DNA of 64,000 bases from Symsagittifera roscoffensis. Its lineage: Eukaryota > Xenacoelomorpha > Acoela > Convolutidae. The stretch covers positions 4,541,624-4,605,623 of the forward strand of contig NC_087071.1 of NCBI RefSeq assembly GCF_963678635.1, given 5' to 3'. This document shows positions 51,133 to 61,260 of this stretch, in pieces (position 1 is the stretch's first letter; every line of letters starts with the position of its first letter). The translations under genes and the position numbers were made by a program. A model generated the notes under the pieces. The model was not told the origin of the DNA and did not search any database. It saw only the letters and a list, made by a program, of their open reading frames with translations.

Positions 51133-52922
51133 GCCGCCAACTTGGATCACTCCATCGATCAAATTCCCATCCAACCAACCTTCCTTCTTCAATCCCAATA
51201 ATACCACTTTTTGCTTTTCCGCCACCCGATTTTCCATCTAGCAATGTAACATCAGGCATGAATTCCGACACTAACTCACAAATTTCAGTTTTATACTCCA
51301 TCTCACAGCTAAATAACCCGAATATTGAAACCCCCGATGAATTTGCCGACTCAGAACCATCTCCATCCAATAATTTTCAAAACCCTTCTCATTTTTCACA
51401 ACCTCCTTTTCAACCCATATTGTCAAATAACCCTGACCCGATCACTCCCGCACCCTCTTATGCTTCCCAAGTTACCCCAACCTATTCCTCATACCATTCT
51501 GACCAATCATCTCCAGACACCCCCCGAATCTCCCCAGAGCTAGACAATTTTATTACCCTCCAACAACAACCCTACCACCTTAACACCCCGACCATAAACC
51601 AAATCTCCTCCACTACCAATTCATCCAATCCCCCTACACCCTCTTCAAATTATACTGAATCATTAGCACCATCATCCACATCAACTGAATCCTCACTCAA
51701 CACTAATAGAGCTTACCGCACTTTTAAAAGAAAGTTCCCCAACCATCCTTTCCCAGCAAAACCAGGAACAGCCCGTGAATACATCAACCACCCCCAGCAT
51801 ACTAACACCAAAGAATTTTTAGCTATCACTTTACCCTCATTTCCACAATACACCTTAAACACCCCTCATGACGCTAACGAAACACGCAACTTTGTAGACG
51901 AATACGTTTTAATGCCCACTCTCTCTTGGACCTCATACTATCATTTCACTAACCCTCTTTGCTTACCTTTAACCAACACTTCCATCGATATAGACCGAAA
52001 CAAAGACATGCTATATCGACTAACTACACCACTCACCGCTAGACAATTTACTTACGTAGGATATAAAAAATCACTAAAAATACACACTGCACCTAGAGCT
52101 AATGAATATACACTAGAATACTACGATCACAACATCATCAGAGCTAACCAAGATCAATTCTTAGACGACGATCGCTTCGCTAATCCACAAATCACCGAGA
52201 AATTTTTCATCAAGACACCATATGTATTTACACTAAATATTTTCGACCGAAAGTTTGATCACATTATTTCAGAAGCACTAACAAACACACAAGCATACGA
52301 AAGTTTTAAAGAACGCTTCCAAATCTTTTCACTAACCTTTCATTTCCTTGCACCACACGAAAGAGATTTACACTGCTCACACGATATTATGTTGCGAACT
52401 AAACAAACACATACATATAGTTATTATCGTTTCATCCAAAATCACTTTGACCTCCACACACCCTCTAGACAACCACACCATCGTTTCCAATTCATCAATT
52501 CAAAATACACTTCACCGTATTTCCTAAATTTCACATATTGTATTAAAGACACTAACCTCCATGGTATTCTTCGTAATTATGACCCCATAACCCAAATGTA
52601 CATTTTCTGCCCCATCACCAAGACCTTCAACGCCGAAGAATCCCGACCCTTCCTTATCCCGCACGAGTTTGTACAGCCTATAGAGATCCCAATTTTAGAA
52701 TTCATCCACAACACTAAATTTAACCACAAATTATATAACTTAATCCAAAACACACCTTATGAGTTTGCAGTAGGCACTGAAGAACTAACCACTATTAAGG
52801 CACTTCAATTGCTTTGGCCACTGCTTCAAACTAAAAATATCATCCGCATCTTAGCTAAACTACTAACAACTTCAGAACTAATTCACGACATCTTCCCCCA
52901 CGGTTTTTTCCCCGACGACTAA
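51129..52922 (+). CDS. Post-env accessory protein (597 aa), unknown function
   Basis: Starts inside the env stop codon (ATGA), suggesting termination-reinitiation. Residues 1-195 are Ser/Pro/Thr/Asn-rich and disordered. Residues about 200-597 look like a soluble globular domain rich in aromatic residues and His (TLSWTSYYHFTNPLCLPL, YSYYRFIQNHFDLHTP). There is no signal peptide or membrane segment and no known motif. Layout resembles that of the ATG-less ORF (disordered N-terminus, globular C-terminus), but clear sequence similarity between the two was not seen. A matrix or nucleic-acid-associated role is possible but unsupported. Confidence 0.7.
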   Translation: MSRQLGSLHRSNSHPTNLPSSIPIIPLFAFPPPDFPSSNVTSGMNSDTNSQISVLYSISQLNNPNIETPDEFADSEPSPSNNFQNPSHFSQPPFQPILSNNPDPITPAPSYASQVTPTYSSYHSDQSSPDTPRISPELDNFITLQQQPYHLNTPTINQISSTTNSSNPPTPSSNYTESLAPSSTSTESSLNTNRAYRTFKRKFPNHPFPAKPGTAREYINHPQHTNTKEFLAITLPSFPQYTLNTPHDANETRNFVDEYVLMPTLSWTSYYHFTNPLCLPLTNTSIDIDRNKDMLYRLTTPLTARQFTYVGYKKSLKIHTAPRANEYTLEYYDHNIIRANQDQFLDDDRFANPQITEKFFIKTPYVFTLNIFDRKFDHIISEALTNTQAYESFKERFQIFSLTFHFLAPHERDLHCSHDIMLRTKQTHTYSYYRFIQNHFDLHTPSRQPHHRFQFINSKYTSPYFLNFTYCIKDTNLHGILRNYDPITQMYIFCPITKTFNAEESRPFLIPHEFVQPIEIPILEFIHNTKFNHKLYNLIQNTPYEFAVGTEELTTIKALQLLWPLLQTKNIIRILAKLLTTSELIHDIFPHGFFPDD

Positions 52923-52925
52923 CAG

Positions 52926-53004
52926 GTAAGTATGAATTAAATGAATATTACTAACTAATTAAAATATTAAAAAACTCACCATTCTTTATTCATGTTTTCT
53001 TTAG
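52926..53004 (+). other. Candidate 79-bp intron in the 3' untranslated part
   Basis: A consensus donor CAG|GTAAGT starts three bases after the last stop codon, and a polypyrimidine-AG acceptor (CATGTTTTCTTTAG) ends at 53,004. Length fits the short introns of compact invertebrate genomes. Confidence 0.45.
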
Positions 53005-54535
53005 ATTTTTAGCCTTCATCTTCGATCATCTGAAAAATTCACAAAAGAAAAATAAAAAATAGCAAACTTCTTCAAAACTGTTTAAGACCCTTTTAACTTT
53101 TGCACCAACAATTAAATAAATATAATACCAATGCAGTAAATTAATTTATAAAATTTTCCCCCAAAGCAGTAATTCTACATATGATGAAAATTTGTATCTT
53201 AAAATTCCCCCATTACTAGCAGTAAATTTCCAAATTCTATGCAGTAAATTAATAAAATGCAATTGCAGTACTAACCTTTTGATATTTTCATTCATTCGCA
53301 CAGAAATTCTATCCACACTCGCACAGCTCGCCCACGAAGAATTGTTTAAAATAATGAATTTCAGTTTCAAGTTTTCACACTCAACAACTCTAACATATAA
53401 TAACAAGTTTCAAACTTTCCTTTAACCCGGTTGGAAAGGAATCATATACTAAACAAAACTAACCAACGCAGCTTACTAAATACCACAAATCATAAAATAA
53501 CAGCATGACTAAGAAAAGGAAACCAACGGTACCCAAACCGGATTAACCCAGTTTAAAACTGGATAATTTATTCTTTTGAAGACTATTACAAAGTCTTAGA
53601 AAGAAATAATAAAACACAAAAAAGTCAAAAGACAAACCCATACCACAAACAATTTGCTTTTTAGTAAAAGTACATAACCAACAAAACATAAGTAAAACCA
53701 CAACAAACCCAACATAAAATGTTGTCACATAACAGGACCCCTCATAAAAACCGCATGAAATCATACTCCCACACCTGGCCTAACCCACCAGGAAAGGACG
53801 TCCTGAGCATGCTCTATAGCCGGCCTAACCCACCGTGCTACATCCACGCTTTGTGACCACACCTTTATTTTTAATAAGAGCTACTCAAGGGTGAGTAACT
53901 CTTCAAAATAACCGAACTAAAACAAAAAGCTTTTGTGAAAACAACTAACAAAAATCATTATTAAAAAATACTAAATTAATAAAAGATTTATAAAATGTAA
54001 AATTACATGATGCAATATATAGATCAGAATACAACACCAAGGACGAACATCAAAAGACAAGACGACCTCACTACACTCGAGAGAGAATGACCAACTACAA
54101 TCGATATGCCGCTCACAATCACAACTCAAAGGATTTAGAGTACGACTTGACTTCGCAGAAAAGGACTTCATTGAACTAGACCAATGACCACCTCGATGTT
54201 CAAGTATACGTACAGATCCGAGTAACCAGGCATCCCCTCCACGCACAATCTCCACGCCATTCCCGAGCTAGATCAAACACAAAAGAAGTTCTCTCCGAAG
54301 AACAGAAAAACCTGACATAGCCAACCATTCTGAAACCAGAATTGATGCTGTTGCAGAGACTCAGTCGTTGTCACAAGAAGAACACAACGTCTTGTGTCCT
54401 CAATTCCAGATCCCTGGAACTTCCTTAACAAAAAGGAAACAAAAGAAAAATGATGTTCGCCAAATACCAACGTCCATCATCCATCCTTGAATTACAGAAG
54501 AACTGTTCTAAAAAACTCTGTAAAACCCGGATGGG
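53005..54535 (+). other. 3' noncoding region of the element
   Basis: No ORF of interest. GCAGTAA motifs recur about five times between 53,130 and 53,270. GGCCTAACCCACC occurs twice at 53,777-53,840. A hairpin lies at 53,876-53,903. Just before the 3' LTR the purine run is only GGATGGG (54,529-54,535), a weak polypurine tract. Confidence 0.5.
53876..53903 (+). repeat. Hairpin, 12-bp arms with 1 mismatch
   Basis: AAGAGCTACTCA pairs with TGAGTAACTCTT around a 4-nt loop. Confidence 0.6.
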
Positions 54536-54943
54536 TGGAACCTGATCTAAACTATATTTTATGATTGGATAAATTAAATGTTTTACCAATGTAAAGTATT
54601 TAATATTAACCAATCATGATCCATCTAACTAACAACCCACTTATTTGTAAGTGCTGAAATTACTTGTAATTTCAGCACCAGAGAGATTTGAATTTAACTT
54701 AGAAATTAGTTGGACTCTCCCGAGCACTTCAGCAGCCGCAATAAACCAGTATACCCTAGATCTATTGAGCCTAGCAGAGACTAGTTAAACAACCTGAGAC
54801 TAGATAGTATAAGAGTAAGATTAGGATCGGTATTAGACTAAGAAGTTGCACGAATCTATCCGGCCGAAAATAAGATAGCGTGACGAGCAGACGGTGTACC
54901 CTATCCGAAATTACTCTATGAGTTACACCTCGGTCCTAACTCA
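54536..54943 (+). repeat. 3' LTR (408 bp)
   Basis: Same length and sequence as the 5' LTR except one substitution. Followed by AATG. Confidence 0.92.
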
Positions 54944-54947
54944 AATG
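54944..54947. repeat. Target-site duplication, right copy (AATG)
   Basis: Matches 36,041-36,044. A 4-bp duplication fits a Ty3/gypsy-type integrase. Confidence 0.85.
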
Positions 54948-56039
54948 GAACATCCTGCTCATTCGGTAAACTGTATAGAAAAACAGCCGAAACATCCAAT
55001 TGTTTTCAGACGATTAAACAATCTTGATACACAATTAAGCTGTATATGCAATTTAGTTTTCATTGGAAAAGAGTTATTTGTATTTACCATTTTTTTACTC
55101 TAGTTTTTCTTAAATAGTGCAATCAAATCAAACTTTTCATCCAGCTTATTTTTGCAAACAAAATTCGCATAATAAATTAATCAAGTAGTTTTTGTTTCAG
55201 CTCTGCTTTTCTCTACAGTTCTGTCTATAATTCTATTGTTGAAATAGGATTTTCGGATCAACTCTCTCCCCCTAATGGTGCCTACTTAAGTTTTTTCACA
55301 CATATAAAAAAATGCAGTAAATTAGCATTGAGCTTTTTTTCAAAGTTGTACTTTTGCTACTCTCTGATTGGTCGAAAAAATAGAAAGATGGAGATTAAAA
55401 GAGGTGAAGATTGTTAAGTTGATCCGAAATTATATTTTTTAAACTTGCGCTTGGAGGGAATAGATTTAACCTAAAAAATTGTTGTGCAATGAATTCTTAT
55501 TGTCTTCCTGAGTAGTTCTGCAAAAGAAATGGAATTGAACTTTTTTGATTTTTTTTGTGAAACAAGAACACTAATTATTTTATTTTTAAAATTTCAATAG
55601 CTCATTGCTTACTTTCATGAACTACCTTGAATATATTTTCTGTGACCGTTTGTGTAACCTTCTTGCGATAACAAGTATACCAATGTCAACGGAAGGATCT
55701 GCTTGTGTACAGGAATGCAGATTCTTATATCTGTAAAAAAGTTTGTGAAGTATGATATATTGTGCATTAACTTTAATATTGTGCATTAATATTGTGCATT
55801 AACTTTAATCCAGCACTTATTTTAAAAAAAAACTGATACGCTTGGAAAGAAAATATAATCAGCATTGAGACGATATCTTTTGAGGTATTCATTCTTTACT
55901 TAATTCAGCAAAAAACAGCAAAGATACTTAATTCAGCAAAAAACCAAAGGCATAAGGCAAGAATGGAAAGTTACGATAGAGTATGCAATCCAAAAAATTA
56001 GAGAAGAGAGATATTTCCTTAAAATATTTTCGGAAAATT
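54948..56039. repeat. Noncoding sequence with diverged array-monomer pieces
   Basis: From about 55,380 to 56,000 landmarks of the 1.1-kb monomer appear in order but diverged (TTGATCCGAAATTAT, GGAATGCAGATTCTTATAT, GCAATCCAAAAAATTAG), leading into the TRIM/MATH pseudogene as at the other two loci. Confidence 0.6.
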
Positions 56040-57887
56040 TCAGTTCTGATTCTGATACTGTGATTTTAGTGCCAGCGAAACTTTGTGATCAGCAGAGTTC
56101 CCCATTCTAGAAGCTTTTTCATCCGAATTTTTCATTAAATTTAAATACATAACGTCCGCAGTAGTTTGGAGATATTGTTTTTTGCATCGTGTTCTTTAGA
56201 ATGGAGATACGATAATTGACAGGAACTTCAAGTCCAAATTTTACATATTGGTCAATTGTTGACTATTTAAGAAATATACCCAGCCATTGATTGCCTTGTA
56301 AAAGATTGTATTGAAGTTCCACATCATAATTGTATTCACCGTAGCCCCGCTATTGGGTAACCTGAGGACAATTTTTCACGTTTGAAATATTTTCAAACTT
56401 TAAATTGACTTCAATTTTTACTAAGCTGCTTTGCTTTCCAGATCCATTAAAGTCTGGTCTGAAATCAGATTATGCAGAATATGTTTTGAGGGTTCAATGT
56501 TTTCATTCACAAACAGTTCAAGAGAGTTTTCCTTTTCGACGAATTTGCTGAACCGCTCTCTGTCACATTTCTTTTTCTCTTTTAACTTTTTTCTCGCTTT
56601 TGAGATCTTGTTTTATGATTCTGAGTTCTTATCAAGATCTGTGAATCTGTTTTTGGCTGACTGTAATCTTGTCACATCTTGTCACATCTTGTCACCGCGC
56701 AATGTTTCATGTAGATTTTGTAACTTTTGAAGCTGTGAGCAGCATGGGTGATTTCGATGCATGTGATACATATAGTGACTTTGCAGCCATTGCACCACAA
56801 GCTTATATCATCTATTTTGTGTATTTCACATTTTGGCCAAAAATGTTTTTGAAAATTCCCATTTTTTTCCGTTCATAATAGAGCCAGCATATCTCCGAAT
56901 TTTTCATCAAATCTGAATACTTTAGGTCCGCTGTAGTTTGAAGATATTGTTTTTTGCATCGTGTTCTTTAGAATGGAGATACGATAATTGACTGGAACTT
57001 CCCGTCCAAATTTTACATTTTGGTCAATTTTTAACAATTAAAGAAATATACCCAGCCATTGATTGCCTTGTAAAAGATTGTATTGAAGTTCCACAGCATA
57101 ATTGTATTCATCGTAGCAACGCTATTGGAAACCTGAGGACAATTTTTCACGTTTGAAATATTTTCAAACTTTAATTTGAATTCATTTTTTACCAAGTTGC
57201 TTTCCAGATCCATTAGCGTCTGGTCTGAAATCAGACTACGCAGAATATGTTTTGAGGTTTCTTTGTTTTCATTCACAAACAGTTCAGGAGAGTTTTCCTT
57301 TTCGACGAATTTGCTGAATCGCTCTCTGTCGCATTTCTTTTTCTCTTTTAGCTTATTGCTTACGTTAAATTGCATCGATAAATTCAAATTTTTGAGATCT
57401 TGTTTTACGATTCTGAGTTCTTCATCAAGATCGGTGATTCTGTTTTTGGCTGACTGTAATCTTGTCACATCTTGTCACCGCGTAATGTTTCATGTAGATT
57501 CTGTAACTTTTAAAGCTGTGAGCAGCATGGGTGATTTCGATGATGCATGTGATACATATAGTGATTTTGTAGCCATTGCATCACAAGCTTATATCATCTA
57601 TTTAGTGTATTTCACATTTTGACCAAAAGTGTTTTTTGACATCCCCATTTTTTTCTGTTGATAATGGAGCCAGCATATCTCTAATACGATACAAAATCCG
57701 ATATTTTCAACGAGTGAAAAACTGCGTTGCATTTAGCGCATTTTGTTGAAGTCGCTCCTTGTCTCACTAATTCGAGACAGTTTTTGGAAGCACCGCAAAA
57801 AGAATGCCCGCAAGGCAAAGCATGTGGATCTTCTAAGACATCAGCGCAAAGAGAATATTCTAGGTCTTTTACAACGCTCGCAGCCAT
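56040..57887 (-). pseudogene. TRIM/MATH-family pseudogene, copy 3, with internal tandem duplication
   Basis: Read from 57,887 on the minus strand it begins with the same RING start as the intact gene (CGHSFCGASKNC) but is broken before the B-box. Coiled-coil sequence is open at 57,031-57,468 (SAKNRITDLDEEL). A segment of about 772 bp is then repeated: 56,123-56,894 duplicates 56,895-57,665, so B-box, coiled coil and MATH-like parts occur twice. Stops and frameshifts are frequent. It is dead. Confidence 0.75.
56123..57665. repeat. 772-bp tandem duplication inside TRIM/MATH copy 3
   Basis: CCGAATTTTTCAT starts at 56,123 and again at 56,895, and the order of all following landmarks is repeated (GTTTTTTGCATCGTGTTCTT, CAGCCATTGATTGCCTTGTA). 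Copies differ at several positions and small indels, so it is older than the 977-bp duplication. Confidence 0.75.
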
Positions 57888-58724
57888 ATTGTCAAATCAG
57901 CAATCAGCTAAGAAAAGATGAGCTGGAGAGATCAAAACTTTGGCTGCTCTCAATTATGCCCCACGTAATACTAGAAAGAAAAGTTCAATGCTGAAATCAA
58001 ATATTTTTGCCTCTATAACTTGAGATATCTTCATTCGAAAAAGTAACTTAAACTGATAGTTTTCAATTATACCATGTCGTATCTTTAAAGTACAATTTAT
58101 TGGCATAGAGATATGTTAATATGTTCCTGTTTTTTTTTCTACATTTGCCATCAAAACTCTTATAAGTTGCAAGGCTACAACTGTGAGCAGAAACAGTGTC
58201 TTTATAAGCATTAGCTGAACGAGCGTTTTCAAATCATGCGCGACAAAAAGTGGATGTAACGAAAAAGAATTGAGTAAACTCAAGAAAGCTTTTTGAAATA
58301 CTGCTGTTTGTTGAGTACGCAAGAGTGTATTAAAGTGAACAGGAGAGCTTTTTAAAACAATTATTTGCTTTATTTTTGGCATGAAATTGAACAAAACAAA
58401 CAAGACGACATCTGTTACGACGAAATCATTTTTGTAGGACTTCAAGGTGTTGCCAAACAGAAAATGTCTGTTTTTTTTCTGAGAGATAGGTTTACTTAAA
58501 CTCAAGCTGTTTAACTTACATGTTTTAACTACCATATGTCGTCTCAAGGTCGTGTTTGGCACTTCCAATTGCAGATAATGTTTTAATAGACAAAATTCAC
58601 TTGTTTTATACAAAGGCGACGTCATTCAACACATTTTGCTTGAGACATATGCTGCTGAGTATAAAAAACAACGAAGTGAGCATTCGCAGTCGACTACAAA
58701 CTTGCTGCCAAAAACAGTCCCGCA
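57888..58724. repeat. Upstream flank of TRIM/MATH copy 3
   Basis: Colinear with 21,689-22,628, including GACTACAAACTTGCTGCC just before the TIR element. A frame of 169 codons on the minus strand at 58,116-58,625 has no family features and is probably a by-product. Confidence 0.65.
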
Positions 58725-59562
58725 CCAAGCGCCTATGGTTTCTAGTCGATTATAAGGGATTTTCGAGACAAAAATAATGTATTATGATCCGTTTAATCGA
58801 TTGAAATCTATTATTTTCGGCTATTAAATTGGTTATTTTTGCCAATGTAATCCATTGTAATCCTTTATACTTTGACTTAAAAATTCTTTATAATCCATTA
58901 TAATTATTATAACCCATTTTATTTTTAGAAGTAAATTCGATTATTTTCAAAAATCGTGCGAATTTTGCAGAAAATTTGCAAAGTATATGCTACGTGTTTT
59001 ACCAAATGCCATGTCTCAACTTCACTCTCTTTACCTCCCCTCAACTAAAGAGGGGGAGGGGCGGTAAACTGGGGGTGTCAACCATTAACCCCCGTGTAAG
59101 AAATTGCACCCCCTGTTCAGCCATAAGGTGGGACGAATAGCGGTTGTGGTAAACTGATAGGGAGGGAGGGGAGGGTAAATGTGGAGGGGGGACGTACGTA
59201 AATTGGCGGAGGTAAAAAAAACCGGGAGGCGGGACGGAGTGTAAAGTAAACTGGAGAATAACAAACTCAGAGTATAGAAAACAGAAAAATATATATACTT
59301 TTTATTTCATGAAACGAAATTTTATGAAACGTAAACGTAGCAAATGCACTAAACAGGAAATGAAATATATTTGACAAAATGTGATTACCTTCTCGACTTT
59401 CATGATTAGCCTCTCGAAAAAATCCATTACAATCATTTATAGTCGATTGTTATGGATTATAATGGCATGAAAAATTTTGGGATTATAATCGATTGTTTTG
59501 AAAGTTTAAATATACTGACAATATTATGATATTATAATCAATTATGATCCATGGGCGCCTGG
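58725..59562. mobile_element. TIR element of about 838 bp, copy B
   Basis: Ends CCAAGCGCCTATGG and CCATGGGCGCCTGG are inverted, leading into TCGATTATAA and its counterpart. The interior carries the same G-rich clusters (near 59,040-59,240) as copy A. The left flank is shared with copy A; the right flank differs. Confidence 0.6.
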
Positions 59563-61260
59563 AATGAAGGTTTTTGACAGCAAAAACAGTCATGGCAAAA
59601 TAGAAAATGGGAATAATTGGCATTAACGAACATGGCCCCTAAAAAGTAGCAAACTAAGAAAAATACTATCCGCTAGAAAACCTAAAAAAATATGGAATTT
59701 GCTTTACATATATTATCCCCTATTTTGTCCCTATTTTTGCATTAAAAGCGCTGAATGGAGTCGTTGTTTTAAAAGAAAGCTGAATGAGCTGAAATCAAAA
59801 AAATTGCTCCGATTGAATCAAAATTTCAAAAGAATTAATTGAATGATTGAATGAGCCCACATGTCCAAAAGTGGTCACTAAAACTTAGAAGTATTCAACT
59901 ATGGTTAAACTTATCGTTCAGTCCAGCTTTGGAATCAAGTGTTATATAATGTTCAAAAGACTTATGAAAAGTAACCAATGACAAAACTTTTTTTACGTTC
60001 AATGATTAGAACAATTAATTAAATACGGTATTATGCTACTTGAGACTCTTCAAACATTATGTAGGCAATGAATCTGATAAAACAAGAAGAAAATTTAACT
60101 GACGATTTTGTTTGACAACGTTCTGACACCAATTGATTTCAATTAAATTGAGTTTAAAAACGCGGAGATTTATATTTTAAGTACACGGGCTGACCAAAGT
60201 TTGTTATCATGTGATTTCATGCAATTCCGTTTGTGCAGAAAATTGTATGAAATCTCTATGACAAGCGTTTTTTTAGATATGAAAGTTATCTGATAAATAT
60301 ATTACCATAAACCAAAATCTTGAATTTTTTTCTGAACTTTATTTCTGAAAAAATTCGGGTTGTGTTCTTAACTGAATGCAAGTGACAAAGACCTAGGTTA
60401 ACTCAAAGCACCAAAGGTTGAACGGTTTTGCATTAATAATGCTTACAAGCCGACCTGAAATGTCTTTCACAAAATCTATAAGGAAAGTAAAAAACGTTAG
60501 CAACATTTTGAAAGATGCTATTTATCAATGCTTGAGTTTTTAATTATTCATGGATTGATCTAGGCATACATAAACATACAGATTAATGAAGTGTTTTGAG
60601 CGTTTTTGAAAAAAACTATCTAGAGAAATGGAAAAAAAATCCAATTTTTGTGTATCCAGGACTACGCTATGCACACAAAAAATTAAAGTTTTGCACACAA
60701 ACTTTTTTTTTGGAAAAAGTTTGTTTGTGTACCAAATTCGTTTTGCGGTTGAAAAAAACGAAAACATTTTTTGGGCCATTTTCAAAATTACTTCTGTCGC
60801 CATCAAATATATGTTAGTTATATAACTTCCATATATGGAAATTTTATGATAAGCATTTTTTTTTCAAAAGCAAAAACCTCCGTTTTTTCCTCGACTATTT
60901 TATTTGAATCAAACAGCCGCAGAAAGTAGATTTTTATCTTTTTTTAACCATTTTTGAAATGATAAAATACAGATAAAATTCTAGAAAAAAAAGGAGAGTT
61001 GGTGGAACAAAAACACTCGCGCAGTTAAATGAGAAGTTCTAGTTCTGCGAGGTAGTTGAGTTCGGCAAAAACAAGGATGATTTGGTCTATTTTTAAACCT
61101 CACTCTGGCATGGAGTGAGAAAAATGAACCAAAGTGTCAATAAATTAGGCTGAAAAATAGAAATGAGTCATTACCTTTTTCTCGTCCTTTTTTTAGTTCG
61201 AATAATTTGATTTTTGTCGACCTTATTTAGTTGACCAATTTGATTTGTTGCGCTCTCCTA
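59563..61260. other. AT-rich noncoding sequence
   Basis: No supported gene. Overlapping short frames on both strands near 60,540-60,825 are typical of low-complexity AT-rich DNA. Confidence 0.4.

Larger units (their letters stand above)
36045..54943 (+). mobile_element. Complete 18.9-kb Ty3/gypsy-type endogenous-retrovirus-like element with env and accessory ORFs
   Basis: Bounded by two 408-bp LTRs (TGGAAC...ACTCA) with a 4-bp target duplication. Internal order: PBS, long leader, ORF of 155 aa, fused gag-pol of 2,740 aa (protease, RT, RNase H, integrase, GPY/F in the Ty3/gypsy order), two tiny membrane ORFs, an ATG-less 378-codon ORF, an 872-aa glycoprotein, a 597-aa ORF and a 1.6-kb 3' noncoding part. 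The LTRs differ at one position (G 36,169 against A 54,660), so insertion is very recent. The coding strand is strikingly A-rich and G-poor. Env-bearing Ty3/gypsy elements such as the Tor group of larvaceans have a broadly similar plan; that affinity is a suggestion only. Confidence 0.9.

Noticed and set aside
58116-58625. 169-codon minus-strand frame upstream of TRIM/MATH copy 3
   Set aside because: The paralogous flanks at 22 and 28.9 kb are not open in the same way, and no motif is visible.
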